Positions 1-8,328 of a stretch of 64,000 nt of DNA are shown here, piece after piece (position 1 is the stretch's first letter; each line of letters opens with the position of its first letter). The stretch spans positions 2,108,001 to 2,172,000 of the forward strand of contig NZ_CP087134.1 in NCBI RefSeq assembly GCF_020911925.1, read 5' to 3'. The DNA comes from Flavobacterium cupriresistens (GTDB taxonomy: Bacteria; Bacteroidota; Bacteroidia; Flavobacteriales; Flavobacteriaceae). Both the position numbers and the translations under genes were made by a program. The notes under the pieces are model-generated. The model ran no database searches. It was given only the letters and a program-made list of their open reading frames with translations, and was not told the origin of the DNA.

Positions 1-1
1 A

Positions 2-685
2 TTAAGATTGTTTTTGTAAGGGTGGAAAAAATAGTTTTTGCCCTGTTTTTAATTTTCTGAAATTGACAATGTTATTGGCTTTGGCGACTTCGAGATAATA
101 CTTAGAATCGCCGTAGATCTGAAAGGACATCAAGGGTAAAGTATCACCCTCTTTTACCGTTCTGTAATGCGTTAAATCGGGTGACTTATTATTTTCTCTT
201 GCGGCTCTTAAATTGTCTTCAACAAAACCTTGAAATTTTACTTTTGCAACTGCTCTGATGGGTGTTCCGTCGGGTTTAAAGAGTTTGAATTCTACATCCA
301 TTTCAGTCAAAGCTCCTTTAAAGAGCAATGTTCCCCACGAAATAATCAGGTAATTGGGTTTGTGTTTGTCTCCGTTGTAATTTAAAACCACTTTTTTAAA
401 TTTCTCAATGTCATCAATGATGCCATCGTCGGAACTTTCGTAGCCGTTGATTACGCCGGATCGGTCAAAAACAAAATCGAGTTCGAGGTTTTCAGGTAAT
501 TTTTTATTGAATTTTGGAGCGATGGTGCTCGTTCCTGAAGCCTGCGTTTTATCGGTTTCGATTTTATAGTGATACGTGTACTTTTCCGGATTCATGAGCG
601 TAGAAAAGGTACCGTCGGAAATTTTGTTGTTAAATTCCGGGTCACTATAGGCAACGACTTTTAGTTTTTCTAATTCTCCTAACAT
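2..685 (-). CDS. eCIS tube/baseplate adaptor with C-terminal LysM domain (Afp7-like)
   Basis: This 227-residue protein is complete, with its stop codon at the very left edge of the window. The N-terminal ~150 residues resemble the CIS tube-initiator/adaptor proteins of Afp/PVC-type particles. The C-terminal ~50 residues form a LysM-like module, with 'YRTVKEGDTLPLMSFQIYG' near residue 175 and a closing GQKLFFPP. In known particles this kind of protein connects the inner tube to the baseplate or spike complex. It follows the DUF5908 gene by 3 bp and is the last gene visible of the operon; baseplate and spike genes would be expected beyond the left edge. The call is by family resemblance and genomic order; the exact Afp number is inferred. 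Confidence 0.8.
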   Translation of the reverse strand: MLGELEKLKVVAYSDPEFNNKISDGTFSTLMNPEKYTYHYKIETDKTQASGTSTIAPKFNKKLPENLELDFVFDRSGVINGYESSDDGIIDDIEKFKKVVLNYNGDKHKPNYLIISWGTLLFKGALTEMDVEFKLFKPDGTPIRAVAKVKFQGFVEDNLRAARENNKSPDLTHYRTVKEGDTLPLMSFQIYGDSKYYLEVAKANNIVNFRKLKTGQKLFFPPLQKQS

Positions 686-688
686 GAC

Positions 689-847
689 TTAGCGTTCTTT
701 TTTACGTTCGATGATTTTCAGTACTTGTTCTACGCATTCGGCTACCGCATCTTCATCGGTACTTTTTGGAGTACTGGGAGAAGTTGCCGGTTTTGATCCT
801 TCGTTCACGTTTATTTTAATGTGAAGCTCTTTTATTTCTATGGGCAT
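689..847 (-). CDS. DUF5908 family small eCIS protein
   Basis: This 52-residue gene sits between a tube gene (2 bp gap) and the LysM adaptor gene (3 bp gap). The protein begins MPIEIKELHIKINVNE, the characteristic opening of DUF5908 proteins found in Bacteroidetes contractile-tail loci. It continues with a Pro/Ser/Thr linker and a charged helical tail ending KKER. No function is established for the family; its fixed place between tube and LysM genes suggests a structural or assembly role. Tight packing with its neighbours supports the ATG start. Confidence 0.8.
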   Translation of the reverse strand: MPIEIKELHIKINVNEGSKPATSPSTPKSTDEDAVAECVEQVLKIIERKKER

Positions 848-849
848 AA

Positions 850-1296
850 CTAGCTTTTAAGTAAGGTGAAATAATTGTAGGTAAGCTCAAAGTTTTCTAC
901 TACAAGCTTACTTTCTTCGGCATTAAAATCTTCCACCGACCATTTTACAGGATAGGCATGAACCACGTTCCATGAAATCAAAGGCTGATGTTCTTGATTC
1001 AGCAATTTGATGGTCAGGTTTACGGGTTTGAAAGAAAAGTTTTCTATAGCATCTCTGCACCAATCAATAACAACAGAATCAATCAGTATTCCTCTCTTTA
1101 AAGTCAGGTTTGGATATTTTGTCTTTACAGGGAGTTTGTGCTTGAATCTATTTTCTCCACCTTCGGCAATCTCCTCGGTTTCAATGTCAACAGACAAGCC
1201 GGAAACAGATTGAAACTGATGGTCCTTTTCTTTCGAACCAAGACCTTCAAATTCAACTAAGAAGTGAAAACCGACAGGTGGATAATAGTTAGCCAT
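850..1296 (-). CDS. eCIS inner tube protein (gp19 family, second copy, Afp5-like)
   Basis: This 148-residue protein belongs to the T4 gp19-like tail tube family. Visible hallmarks are 'FQSVSGLSVDIETEEIAEGG' near residue 28 and 'PNLTLKRGI' near residue 62, a strand pattern shared with the neighbouring tube gene. It is more divergent than the 1299-1727 tube protein. In Afp/PVC particles a second, divergent gp19 paralogue forms the first tube ring next to the baseplate, so this copy probably does the same. It is followed 2 bp later by DUF5908. The family call is firm; the baseplate-proximal role is inferred from gene order. Confidence 0.87.
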   Translation of the reverse strand: MANYYPPVGFHFLVEFEGLGSKEKDHQFQSVSGLSVDIETEEIAEGGENRFKHKLPVKTKYPNLTLKRGILIDSVVIDWCRDAIENFSFKPVNLTIKLLNQEHQPLISWNVVHAYPVKWSVEDFNAEESKLVVENFELTYNYFTLLKS

Positions 1297-1298
1297 GA

Positions 1299-1727
1299 TT
1301 AGTCATTTTGAATGGATAAACCTTCGTGCACCAATTCCATAGATTCGATAGCGACTTCGTTTCCGTCAGCTTTCAAATCGGTGGATTGAATTTTAGTTGG
1401 CCACGCATTTTTTACTTTCCAGATCAGCACCGGTGCATGCTCTTCGTTCAGTAATTTGATCGTGATATCTCTTCTTTCTATGGTGTTTAGTTTTACCGTG
1501 TTCCACCAGGCGTAATACTCATTGTCGCTTGCAAAGGTTCCTCGTTTCAACGTGATGTTGGAGAATTTCTGCATGCCCGGCATCTTGATCTTACTGTATT
1601 CAGGACTTGCTCCTTGGCGGTATTCGATAACTTCAGTTTCTACATCTAATCCGGAAACTTCTGTAAATCCTATTTTTGTTCCACCCCAGTCAACTGAGAA
1701 ATGAAACTTTGGTAGCGGATAACTCAT
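1299..1727 (-). CDS. eCIS major inner tube protein (gp19 family, Afp1-like)
   Basis: This 142-residue gp19-family tail tube protein starts 'MSYPLPKFHFSVDWGG' and carries 'FTEVSGLDVETEVIEYRQG' and 'NITLKRGTF', the conserved core of phage-tail-like tube subunits. Hexameric rings of this protein stack to form the lumen that carries payload. It lies directly downstream of the sheath gene (29 bp gap) and 2 bp upstream of the second tube gene, the usual sheath-tube-tube order of eCIS loci. Length is typical for the family. Confidence 0.9.
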   Translation of the reverse strand: MSYPLPKFHFSVDWGGTKIGFTEVSGLDVETEVIEYRQGASPEYSKIKMPGMQKFSNITLKRGTFASDNEYYAWWNTVKLNTIERRDITIKLLNEEHAPVLIWKVKNAWPTKIQSTDLKADGNEVAIESMELVHEGLSIQND

Positions 1728-1756
1728 GATCTATATATTTTTAATGTTGATATTAA

Positions 1757-3853
1757 TTAAGATTCCTGCATTTTGTGAGAGAAACGTAGAATGATAAATT
1801 CTGCCGGACGCACTACTGCCATTCCGATTTCGATAATCATTCGGCCTTCCAGAATGTCAATAGCCGACATGGTTTGTCCCAGTCCGATTCTAACATAAAA
1901 AGCTTGTTCAGGTTTTGCTCCGGCCAATGCTCCGGCGCGCCATTGAAGAATTAAGAAATTCTCGATCATGGCTCTCACTCTGATCCAGGTATTGGCATCA
2001 TTAGGTTCAAATACAAATTGTTCGGATGCTTTTTTGATGGATTCTTCGGCCATATTAAAGAAGCGACGTACCGGAACATAACGCCATTCGTTATCGTTAC
2101 CTGCCAAGGTTCTTGATCCCCAAACCAAGGTTCCTTTTCCAGTAAAACTTCTGATGGCGTTGATGGATTTACCGGCAACTGTATCAACATTTAGATTGTC
2201 CTGAATGGTATTGGTGATTTTAACGGTAGGTCTTATAACATAGTTCAAACTAACATTTGCAGGTGCTTTCCAAACCCCTCTGTCCTTATCTACTCTGGCG
2301 TAAATTCCGGCTATAGCAGAACTTGGAGGAAGTGTGATCGGCAGGTTGTAAATCTCTGTTAGAATTTTGTTGTAAGTAGCGTTGTCAATGCTTTCTAAAG
2401 TGCTTAATTTTCTTCCGTTTAATTCACCATTATTTAAATCTTTTCCACTAACGGATTTAATGGCATTTATAAGCGCAGGTAAGGCCACGGTAAAACCTGT
2501 AAAACTACTTGTAAGCCCGGTAATGGCTACTTGAGTAGTCAAAGGTGTATAGTTTACCAGTTTTTTTAATTCGGTATCAAAACTTACGGTATCTGTTTGA
2601 ACAATTTTTAGCAGTTTCGCTGTTGCGTTCTCAGTCTGTATTTTTTTCTTTAATGTTTTTAAGTTTTTATATACAGAATCAATTTTATTGTTCGCCGTAA
2701 AAAGCAAGTTAAAGGCCGTCAAAGTACTTGAAATCGTACCTGCAATAACCATATCTTCGTCTGATATTGTGCTAATTGCCGCGTTTGCTTCATCGTTTAA
2801 TGCATCTCTCAAAAGGGATAATTCTTCTAAGGTCGCAAGTAAAATATTCAGGTTGTTTAAAAACGTTGTTTTTTTGGTAGCGTCACTGGTAAAACTTACT
2901 GCCAGGTTAAAATCGTTCGGACCATTATTGTACATCTGTAAAAACATGTTACTTATTTGACCCGCAATGTTTCCTACAACAGGTTCATTAACCAGTTTGT
3001 TTACTGTTGCCGCAATTCCCGTAACAGGACTTTCAATAGGTACAAGTGCTGCAGCGATTTTATCATAAGCTTTTGCCGTATACGAGTAATGTTTTAATAT
3101 TATTTTGGTAGTATCAAAAGCATAGTCCAATATGGTTTCTAAGTGTGGATAATAAACGGCTCCGTACTTAATGGTGTCTTTTTCAGAACTGATTTTATTT
3201 CTTAAATCATCTATATTAGTATCTGTTGGACTTGTTTCATCGTAATTCAAGGTATCAATTAAAGTAAATCGGTCCTGAAGATTTTGGCATTGCGCTAAGG
3301 CATTGTTGTACAATCCGTAGAAATCAGTGATTGTTATTGCGGATACTTTTGTGGCGTCCGGAAACAGGATTAATGTGGGTTCGTCAATTTTTTCTAATTC
3401 TAATAATCCATTGTTCAACGCTACGCTATTGTTGATTGCTATAACAGGACTGTCTGCATCATCCAAATCATTTCCGTAACGACCTACCGATACAATGTAA
3501 CAAGGACCACCACCATTTGCAAAAAATAGTTGTAAGGAATAGTACATCAAGAAAGGTTGTTTTGAAGTCGGTTGATCCACAATAATAGATCTTGTGTCGC
3601 CAGTATCAGTTGAAACATCATTAATGGTAACACTAATGGTTGTTTCTGGTTTTGCAAAGCCGAAAAAGCGTTCGTATTCTAAGAGAGATGTTATTCTTGT
3701 CGGTTTCAATTTCAAATCTCCATTAATCTTGTTCGTAGCTTTCTCAGTATAACCAATAAAAGCGGGAATCGCTGTTTCTACCTGGGCAACGGAAGGAGGA
3801 AACTTTACGATTTCCTCAACATATACTCCAGGCGTTTTGTAAGTTGTTGCCAT
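1757..3853 (-). CDS. eCIS contractile tail sheath protein
   Basis: This 698-residue sheath subunit opens with the classic 'YKTPGVYVEEI' strand and 'AIPAFIGYTEKA'. It closes with a conserved C-terminal domain containing 'GTLVWGSRTLAGNDNEWRYVPVRRFF', 'WRAGALAGAKPEQAFYVRIGLGQTMS' and 'GMAVVRPAEFIILRFSHK'. The N- and C-terminal parts form the conserved sheath core. The middle, roughly residues 170-480, is a long and poorly conserved insertion likely to be displayed on the particle surface. Contraction of this sheath drives the inner tube. Only one sheath gene is visible here, whereas Afp has three. Confidence 0.93.
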   Translation of the reverse strand: MATTYKTPGVYVEEIVKFPPSVAQVETAIPAFIGYTEKATNKINGDLKLKPTRITSLLEYERFFGFAKPETTISVTINDVSTDTGDTRSIIVDQPTSKQPFLMYYSLQLFFANGGGPCYIVSVGRYGNDLDDADSPVIAINNSVALNNGLLELEKIDEPTLILFPDATKVSAITITDFYGLYNNALAQCQNLQDRFTLIDTLNYDETSPTDTNIDDLRNKISSEKDTIKYGAVYYPHLETILDYAFDTTKIILKHYSYTAKAYDKIAAALVPIESPVTGIAATVNKLVNEPVVGNIAGQISNMFLQMYNNGPNDFNLAVSFTSDATKKTTFLNNLNILLATLEELSLLRDALNDEANAAISTISDEDMVIAGTISSTLTAFNLLFTANNKIDSVYKNLKTLKKKIQTENATAKLLKIVQTDTVSFDTELKKLVNYTPLTTQVAITGLTSSFTGFTVALPALINAIKSVSGKDLNNGELNGRKLSTLESIDNATYNKILTEIYNLPITLPPSSAIAGIYARVDKDRGVWKAPANVSLNYVIRPTVKITNTIQDNLNVDTVAGKSINAIRSFTGKGTLVWGSRTLAGNDNEWRYVPVRRFFNMAEESIKKASEQFVFEPNDANTWIRVRAMIENFLILQWRAGALAGAKPEQAFYVRIGLGQTMSAIDILEGRMIIEIGMAVVRPAEFIILRFSHKMQES

Positions 3854-3872
3854 AATTGATTGTTTTTAATTA

Positions 3873-4712
3873 TTAGATAAATATTTCCGAATAGTAATCA
3901 CCATTGTTTTTTGTTATTGATTTTACGGATGGGTTAGGATAATGGCTGCTGGCCGGCTCCGGAGGCGTAAAATCGGTAAGAGGATCAATTTCAACAAAAC
4001 CCGAGTAAGTCAGTGGTTTTGCAGCATTGGTTTCAATTTCAGTTGCTGCTTTGCGGTTGATGTATTTCCAAAGCGTTTTTCGATTGTCAAAATGAATTTT
4101 ATAGTGCGGGCTATTCAATTTGCCCAAATCAATAATATTATCAGGAGCATTGTCGCCTTGCAGTGTCAATGAAACAAGTCCGAAGACATCTTGTTTCTGT
4201 GATGGGTGTAGTGTGGCTATTAAATCGACAGTGGTTGCTTCAGATACTAAAAAGGCATTTGAAATTAACTTGTTGTCGTTTATTTTTGGAAGGTATTCAA
4301 AAGTGACCGGCTCGCTCGCAGGTCTGACGTTGCTGAATAAAAATACTTGATCGAAGGCAAAGTCTAAATCAGTATAATTTTCAAATTGATAGTCGTTTGT
4401 ACTTATTAAGAAGTTTAAGTTCACATCAACGGGAGTTGGTATAAAAGGATCCAATTCGTCTGCTTCTTTGACTTTAATGTATACTCTAAAACCTGTTTTG
4501 GTTTTTTTGAATACCATTTTGTAGTTTTTGAGCGTTGTATTGGTTTCTAAAGTTGGCGTTATCGTTACAAAGTCATCGGCGCTGTAATTTTGCAGCATTT
4601 TTTCTTTGTCAGCGCCCGACATGGCCGCAAAAGTTTCTTCGCCGTTGTTCAGAAAGTAATTGTGAAAAACGGTTACTTCAAATAACAATCCATATGTAAG
4701 GTTAAAACTCAT
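3873..4712 (-). CDS. eCIS-associated protein of unknown function
   Basis: This 279-residue soluble protein has no signal peptide and no motif I recognise. It starts 'MSFNLTYGLLFEVTVFHNYF' and appears rich in beta strands, ending in a Pro/Ser-rich tail. Its start overlaps the end of the DUF4255 cap gene by 4 bp (ATGA), implying translational coupling. It lies 19 bp upstream of the sheath gene, so it is clearly part of the injection-system operon. It could be a structural accessory such as a cap-associated or decoration protein; that is inference from position only. Confidence 0.75.
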   Translation of the reverse strand: MSFNLTYGLLFEVTVFHNYFLNNGEETFAAMSGADKEKMLQNYSADDFVTITPTLETNTTLKNYKMVFKKTKTGFRVYIKVKEADELDPFIPTPVDVNLNFLISTNDYQFENYTDLDFAFDQVFLFSNVRPASEPVTFEYLPKINDNKLISNAFLVSEATTVDLIATLHPSQKQDVFGLVSLTLQGDNAPDNIIDLGKLNSPHYKIHFDNRKTLWKYINRKAATEIETNAAKPLTYSGFVEIDPLTDFTPPEPASSHYPNPSVKSITKNNGDYYSEIFI

Positions 4713-5311
4713 GATTGCTCGCTTGTTTTTGTTACACCTTTAATTCTGCTGATCAATTCTCCTTCTCCTTGTGCAATATTGCGCTCAATTTGTATCATGC
4801 TGACTTTGTATAAAGCCGATGGAAGCTGTTTGCCGCCTAATGTTCCCCAGATATAGTTCAATTCCTCAAAAGTGGGGGTATAGAGTTCTACTGTGAATCT
4901 GAAATTGTCAATATTGGCCATGGCAACATTATTTCTGTTGTAAATAGTGTTGGCTTGCGTGAATAGTTTTTTCCCTTGAAAAAAGGCAATGATTTTCGAA
5001 ATGTCATTAAGGGAGTTGATGTATTTCGTTCTGTTGGCACTAAAGAGTATGTACAGGTTTAAATTGATAATACTGTTTTTGTATATTGTTTTAGTATTTT
5101 CAATAGCGTGATTGGGAACATTTTTTAAAGTAGCTTCCTCGTCCAGATTAATTAACGTAAGCGCTACTTTATCGTCTAAATTTGTCGCTATGGTTTCGTT
5201 TTGAGACTCTAAAAAAGCGATATTTTCAGCCACAATCGTTTTCTCCAGCCCAATTTCTTCGAGATAGCTGTTTACTTGTTCTGTAATTATCTGAATAACT
5301 TCAAAAATCAT
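4709..5311 (-). CDS. DUF4255 / Pvc16-like tail cap (terminator) protein
   Basis: This 200-residue protein matches the DUF4255 (Pvc16 N-terminal) pattern. It has an N-terminal helix (MIFEVIQIITEQVNSYLEEI), 'KVALTLINLDEEATLKN', then 'LNLYILFSAN' and 'FTVELYTPTFEELNYIWGTLGGKQLPSALYKVSMI'. Proteins of this family cap the tube/sheath and set length in Afp/PVC particles. It is the first gene of the visible operon and overlaps the next gene by 4 bp. A TAGGTTTG -7 box lies about 55 bp upstream. Confidence 0.87.
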   Translation of the reverse strand: MIFEVIQIITEQVNSYLEEIGLEKTIVAENIAFLESQNETIATNLDDKVALTLINLDEEATLKNVPNHAIENTKTIYKNSIINLNLYILFSANRTKYINSLNDISKIIAFFQGKKLFTQANTIYNRNNVAMANIDNFRFTVELYTPTFEELNYIWGTLGGKQLPSALYKVSMIQIERNIAQGEGELISRIKGVTKTSEQS

Positions 5312-5366
5312 CTTGGGATAAAGTTTAAATATTCTATACTTATTACTAATTTGATTGCCTTATACA

Positions 5367-5374
5367 CAAACCTA
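5367..5374 (-). promoter_or_regulatory. Candidate -7 box for the eCIS operon
   Basis: The minus strand reads TAGGTTTG, matching the Bacteroidetes -7 consensus TAnnTTTG, about 55 bp upstream of the cap gene start. No clear TTTG -33 element was found at ideal spacing, so the call rests on the -7 match and position. Confidence 0.45.
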
Positions 5375-5687
5375 CTTTGCGAGGGTATAATTCCTAATTT
5401 CTAACTGTTTAAAAGCAGTATTTGTATGCTCATTTTGAGCTTACTTTTTTAGATATAATCGATATTCAGTTTTTGATTTATTCCCTTATTTTAGGAATCA
5501 AATAAGTGTTTTTTTGCTTTTTTCATGACATCCGAATTGTACTAACACTATATAAAATTTGACTAAAAGGGATTAGTTCCAAGGCGTAGATTAAAAAGTA
5601 AAAGAGGGGGGTGTAGATTTTACTTTAAAATTGTAATGGTTTGTATGGCTGATAGTTATGTCTAAGTTAGAAAAAAGAAAGGGCATC

Positions 5688-5713
5688 AAAAAAGGGTATT
5701 TTTACCCTTTTTT
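5688..5713. terminator. Perfect 11-bp hairpin, bidirectional terminator-like
   Basis: AAAAAAGGGTA (5688-5698), loop TTTT, then the exact complement TACCCTTTTTT (5703-5713). A-tract and T-tract flank the stem, so it could terminate transcripts in either direction. It lies between two divergent operons, about 380 bp upstream of the eCIS start, where no annotated gene needs terminating. It may belong to an unrecognised short transcript. Confidence 0.6.
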
Positions 5714-6133
5714 CGTTTAATTTATTTTTTATAAAATATTGATTATCAGATAGTTAGTTGTAATTGCGAATTTTAGCTTTAATTTCTACAAAAATAAAAC
5801 CGTCGTATTTTATTACAAACCTTAAAAAATTATAGTATAAAAACTATAAAGTGTTCATTTTTAAGTCAGTAGTTATTCTTAAAATTATTGGACTTGTTAT
5901 TTGTAGAGAATTTCAGGGCTATTTTGTGTAAGACTTAAAGAAATAAAGGGAAGTGATCTCCTTTGTTAGTTCCGGAAGTATGTCTTTCTTTTTTTGGGGT
6001 AGTTTATAAAATTATTCGAATACCATTTTATTTTTTACAGGCGGGAAATAGTATTGCTGTTTTTAATTTTTTTAATGCACAATTAAGATATAAAACGGGT
6101 AATTATACTTAGTGTAATGTAGTCTATTTCTTC

Positions 6134-6410
6134 TACATTTGATTCCTTTAAAACATTTGAGAATCAAATAATGGATACTTTTTTGTTTTAAACAAAGGTA
6201 ATAAAAGGAATTTTATAGAGGGATCAGGCATGTTTAAATAAAAGCGGATGTTCTAAAAATGTAAAAAACGATTTTATACTGCCATTTCGGTTTCCTGCGG
6301 ATAAGAATCCGGTACTCATACCTATTTTTCAATTTAAACTTTTGTGTCCTTGTATTTTTATGAGGAAATACAAGTCCTGTTAGCTTTATTTTCAGGACAT
6401 GTTTTTTTAG
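6134..6410 (+). promoter_or_regulatory. Promoter and structured leader (or small RNA) upstream of decarboxylase/oxidase operon
   Basis: TACATTTG at 6134-6141 fits the -7 consensus and overlaps an inverted repeat (ATTTGATTC 6137-6145, GAATCAAAT 6161-6169). Downstream are three hairpins: CGGAT/ATCCG (6298-6302/6307-6311), CTTGTATTT/AAATACAAG (6349-6357/6366-6374), and GTCCTG/CAGGAC (6374-6379/6393-6398) followed by a run of seven T. The last resembles an intrinsic terminator 155 nt before the start codon. A second GTCCT copy at 6346-6350 could compete for the same 3' arm, as in an attenuator. The region may be a regulated leader or an independent ~260 nt RNA. The rest of the 5312-6564 gap shows no credible gene. 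Confidence 0.4.
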
Positions 6411-6564
6411 CGATCAGGTAAAAAAAAGGAGACCGGATGAGGTTGATAGTTTACAGATTCTTATAAAAATGTAAAATATAAAAATAGAGAGGTCTTCAAA
6501 AAAGCAAAACGAAGAAATCCTTAACCGACAGACAAATACAACTTTTAATTTAGAATATAAAAAG

Positions 6565-8283
6565 ATGAAAGCGAAGAAAGAATTTACAGTTGCAGATTAT
6601 CTGCTCACTAGACTCAAACAATTAAATGTTACCGAAGTTTTTCAAATTCCGGGTGATTATGTAAAACATTTTACACAAGCCTTAGAAGATTTCAATGGCA
6701 TCGAAACCATCGGAACTACTAACGAATTAGACGCTTCCTATGCGGCAGATGCTTACGCGCGTACCCGAGGTTTAGGTGCGGTGTCTTTGCAATATGGGGT
6801 TAGTACTTTTAGTGCTTTGAATGCTATTGCCGGTGCTTATGTAGAGCGTAGTCCTGTTGTGGTAATTAGCGCTACTCCCGGATCAGATGCCCGACAAATA
6901 GGAAGTATGTATAATGTACTTTACCACCACTCAACAGGTAACCTCAACGCAGATCAGGAAGTATACGAAAGGGTAACGGTTGCTGCCGAGACTTTAAGCA
7001 CTTCGGTAGGTGCTCCCGAAAAAATCGATAAACTACTTATTGCAGCACTTACCTATCAACGTCCGGTGTACATAGCCTGTTATAAAGAGGTGTGGGGCGA
7101 ACCTTGTCCTAAACCACCCGCTAAAAAACTACAGGCCGAAATCATAAAGAGTGAACCGGCGGCACTTGATAATGCGGTTACTCAAGCCTGGACTCAAATT
7201 ACACAGGCAAAAAAGCCTATAATTTTGGCAGGTGTAGAGCTCTTGCGACATGATTTAACTACCCAGTTAGAAAAACTTATTAAAGAAAGTGGGATGTTGT
7301 ACACGACAACGTCACTGGGAAAAACGGTGCTGGATGAGAAAGGAGATAAATTTATAGGAACTTATTCGGATCAGGCCTCAATACCCGAAGTGATTAGCCT
7401 TGTTGAAGGATCTGATTGTATACTGTCTTTAGGTACGATCATTACCGATGATTATTTATGGTTGGTAGAAAATAAATTTTCGGACATGATTCAGGCTACT
7501 ACGCAGGAAATGCGAGTGGGTTATTTTACGTACAATGGCGTAACCTTAAAAGACTTTATTGAAGCTTTAACAGAACGTTTTAAACTAGCTGCTGCTTATC
7601 CTTTAAAAGTTGTGGCACCACCTCAACCAAAATTTCCGGAGCCTTGGAGATCTAACTCCGATCCGAAATATGATGCAACACCCGAGGTAATAACCTTTAA
7701 CCGCTTTTTTGAACATACCGTTTCCTTTTTAGAAAAGCAGAAAATGCTCGACAAAATTGTGATGACTTATGGTGTAAGTACGTCTATGTATGTGGCCACT
7801 AATATTTATGGTTTATCTAAGAACGCTTATATCTCCTCGGCTGCGTGGCAGTGTATTGGTTTTGAAACCGGTGCAGCTTCCGGTGCTCAATTAGGGAGTG
7901 GTAAGCAAGCCTGGACTGTAGCGGGTGATGGTGGTTTTATGATGATCGCACAGTCGCTTTCGACTCTTGCGAGATACAATATCAATTCCGTAATTTTTGT
8001 AATGAGCAACGGAGTGTACGCGATAGAGCAGGTATATGTAGATATGGATGCCTTTAAACCGGGGCCGTCTCATAAGTTTGATGCATTTGATATTCTTCCA
8101 AAATGGGATTATCAGGCACTTGCTAAAGCATTTGGAGCAAACAGTTACCGAGCCGAAACGGTTACAGAATTAGACGAAGTGCTTCTTAAACTTAAGAAGA
8201 AAACAAATCTTCCGAGTTTAGTAGAAATCGTAATTCCTGAAAAAGATCTCGCCCGACAAATGAAAAGGCTGGGAGAGGAATAA
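6565..8283 (+). CDS. Thiamine-diphosphate-dependent 2-oxoacid decarboxylase (indole-/phenylpyruvate decarboxylase-like)
   Basis: This 572-residue protein has the pyruvate/indolepyruvate decarboxylase fold and length. The N-terminal pyrimidine-binding domain includes the catalytic Glu54 in 'TNELDASYAADAYAR' and a His-His pair in 'YHHSTG' near residue 120. The C-terminal domain carries the cofactor motif GDGG (454-457) closing with 'SNGVYAIEQ'. It should convert a 2-oxo acid to an aldehyde plus CO2 in the cytoplasm. Substrate cannot be read directly. The amino-acid oxidase gene 45 bp downstream suggests an oxo acid derived from an amino acid, with aromatic ones plausible. Acetolactate synthase is less likely because the HH pair and the partner gene point to a decarboxylase. 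Confidence 0.85.
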   Translation: MKAKKEFTVADYLLTRLKQLNVTEVFQIPGDYVKHFTQALEDFNGIETIGTTNELDASYAADAYARTRGLGAVSLQYGVSTFSALNAIAGAYVERSPVVVISATPGSDARQIGSMYNVLYHHSTGNLNADQEVYERVTVAAETLSTSVGAPEKIDKLLIAALTYQRPVYIACYKEVWGEPCPKPPAKKLQAEIIKSEPAALDNAVTQAWTQITQAKKPIILAGVELLRHDLTTQLEKLIKESGMLYTTTSLGKTVLDEKGDKFIGTYSDQASIPEVISLVEGSDCILSLGTIITDDYLWLVENKFSDMIQATTQEMRVGYFTYNGVTLKDFIEALTERFKLAAAYPLKVVAPPQPKFPEPWRSNSDPKYDATPEVITFNRFFEHTVSFLEKQKMLDKIVMTYGVSTSMYVATNIYGLSKNAYISSAAWQCIGFETGAASGAQLGSGKQAWTVAGDGGFMMIAQSLSTLARYNINSVIFVMSNGVYAIEQVYVDMDAFKPGPSHKFDAFDILPKWDYQALAKAFGANSYRAETVTELDEVLLKLKKKTNLPSLVEIVIPEKDLARQMKRLGEE

Positions 8284-8328
8284 AGACAATTACAAATCAA
8301 AAGATTAACAACTATAAAACATACGACA

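Noticed and set aside
2..5311. Interpretation of the tail genes as a prophage
   Set aside because: There are no capsid, portal, terminase, integrase or lysis genes, and DUF4255, DUF5908 and the LysM adaptor are typical of eCIS rather than phage.
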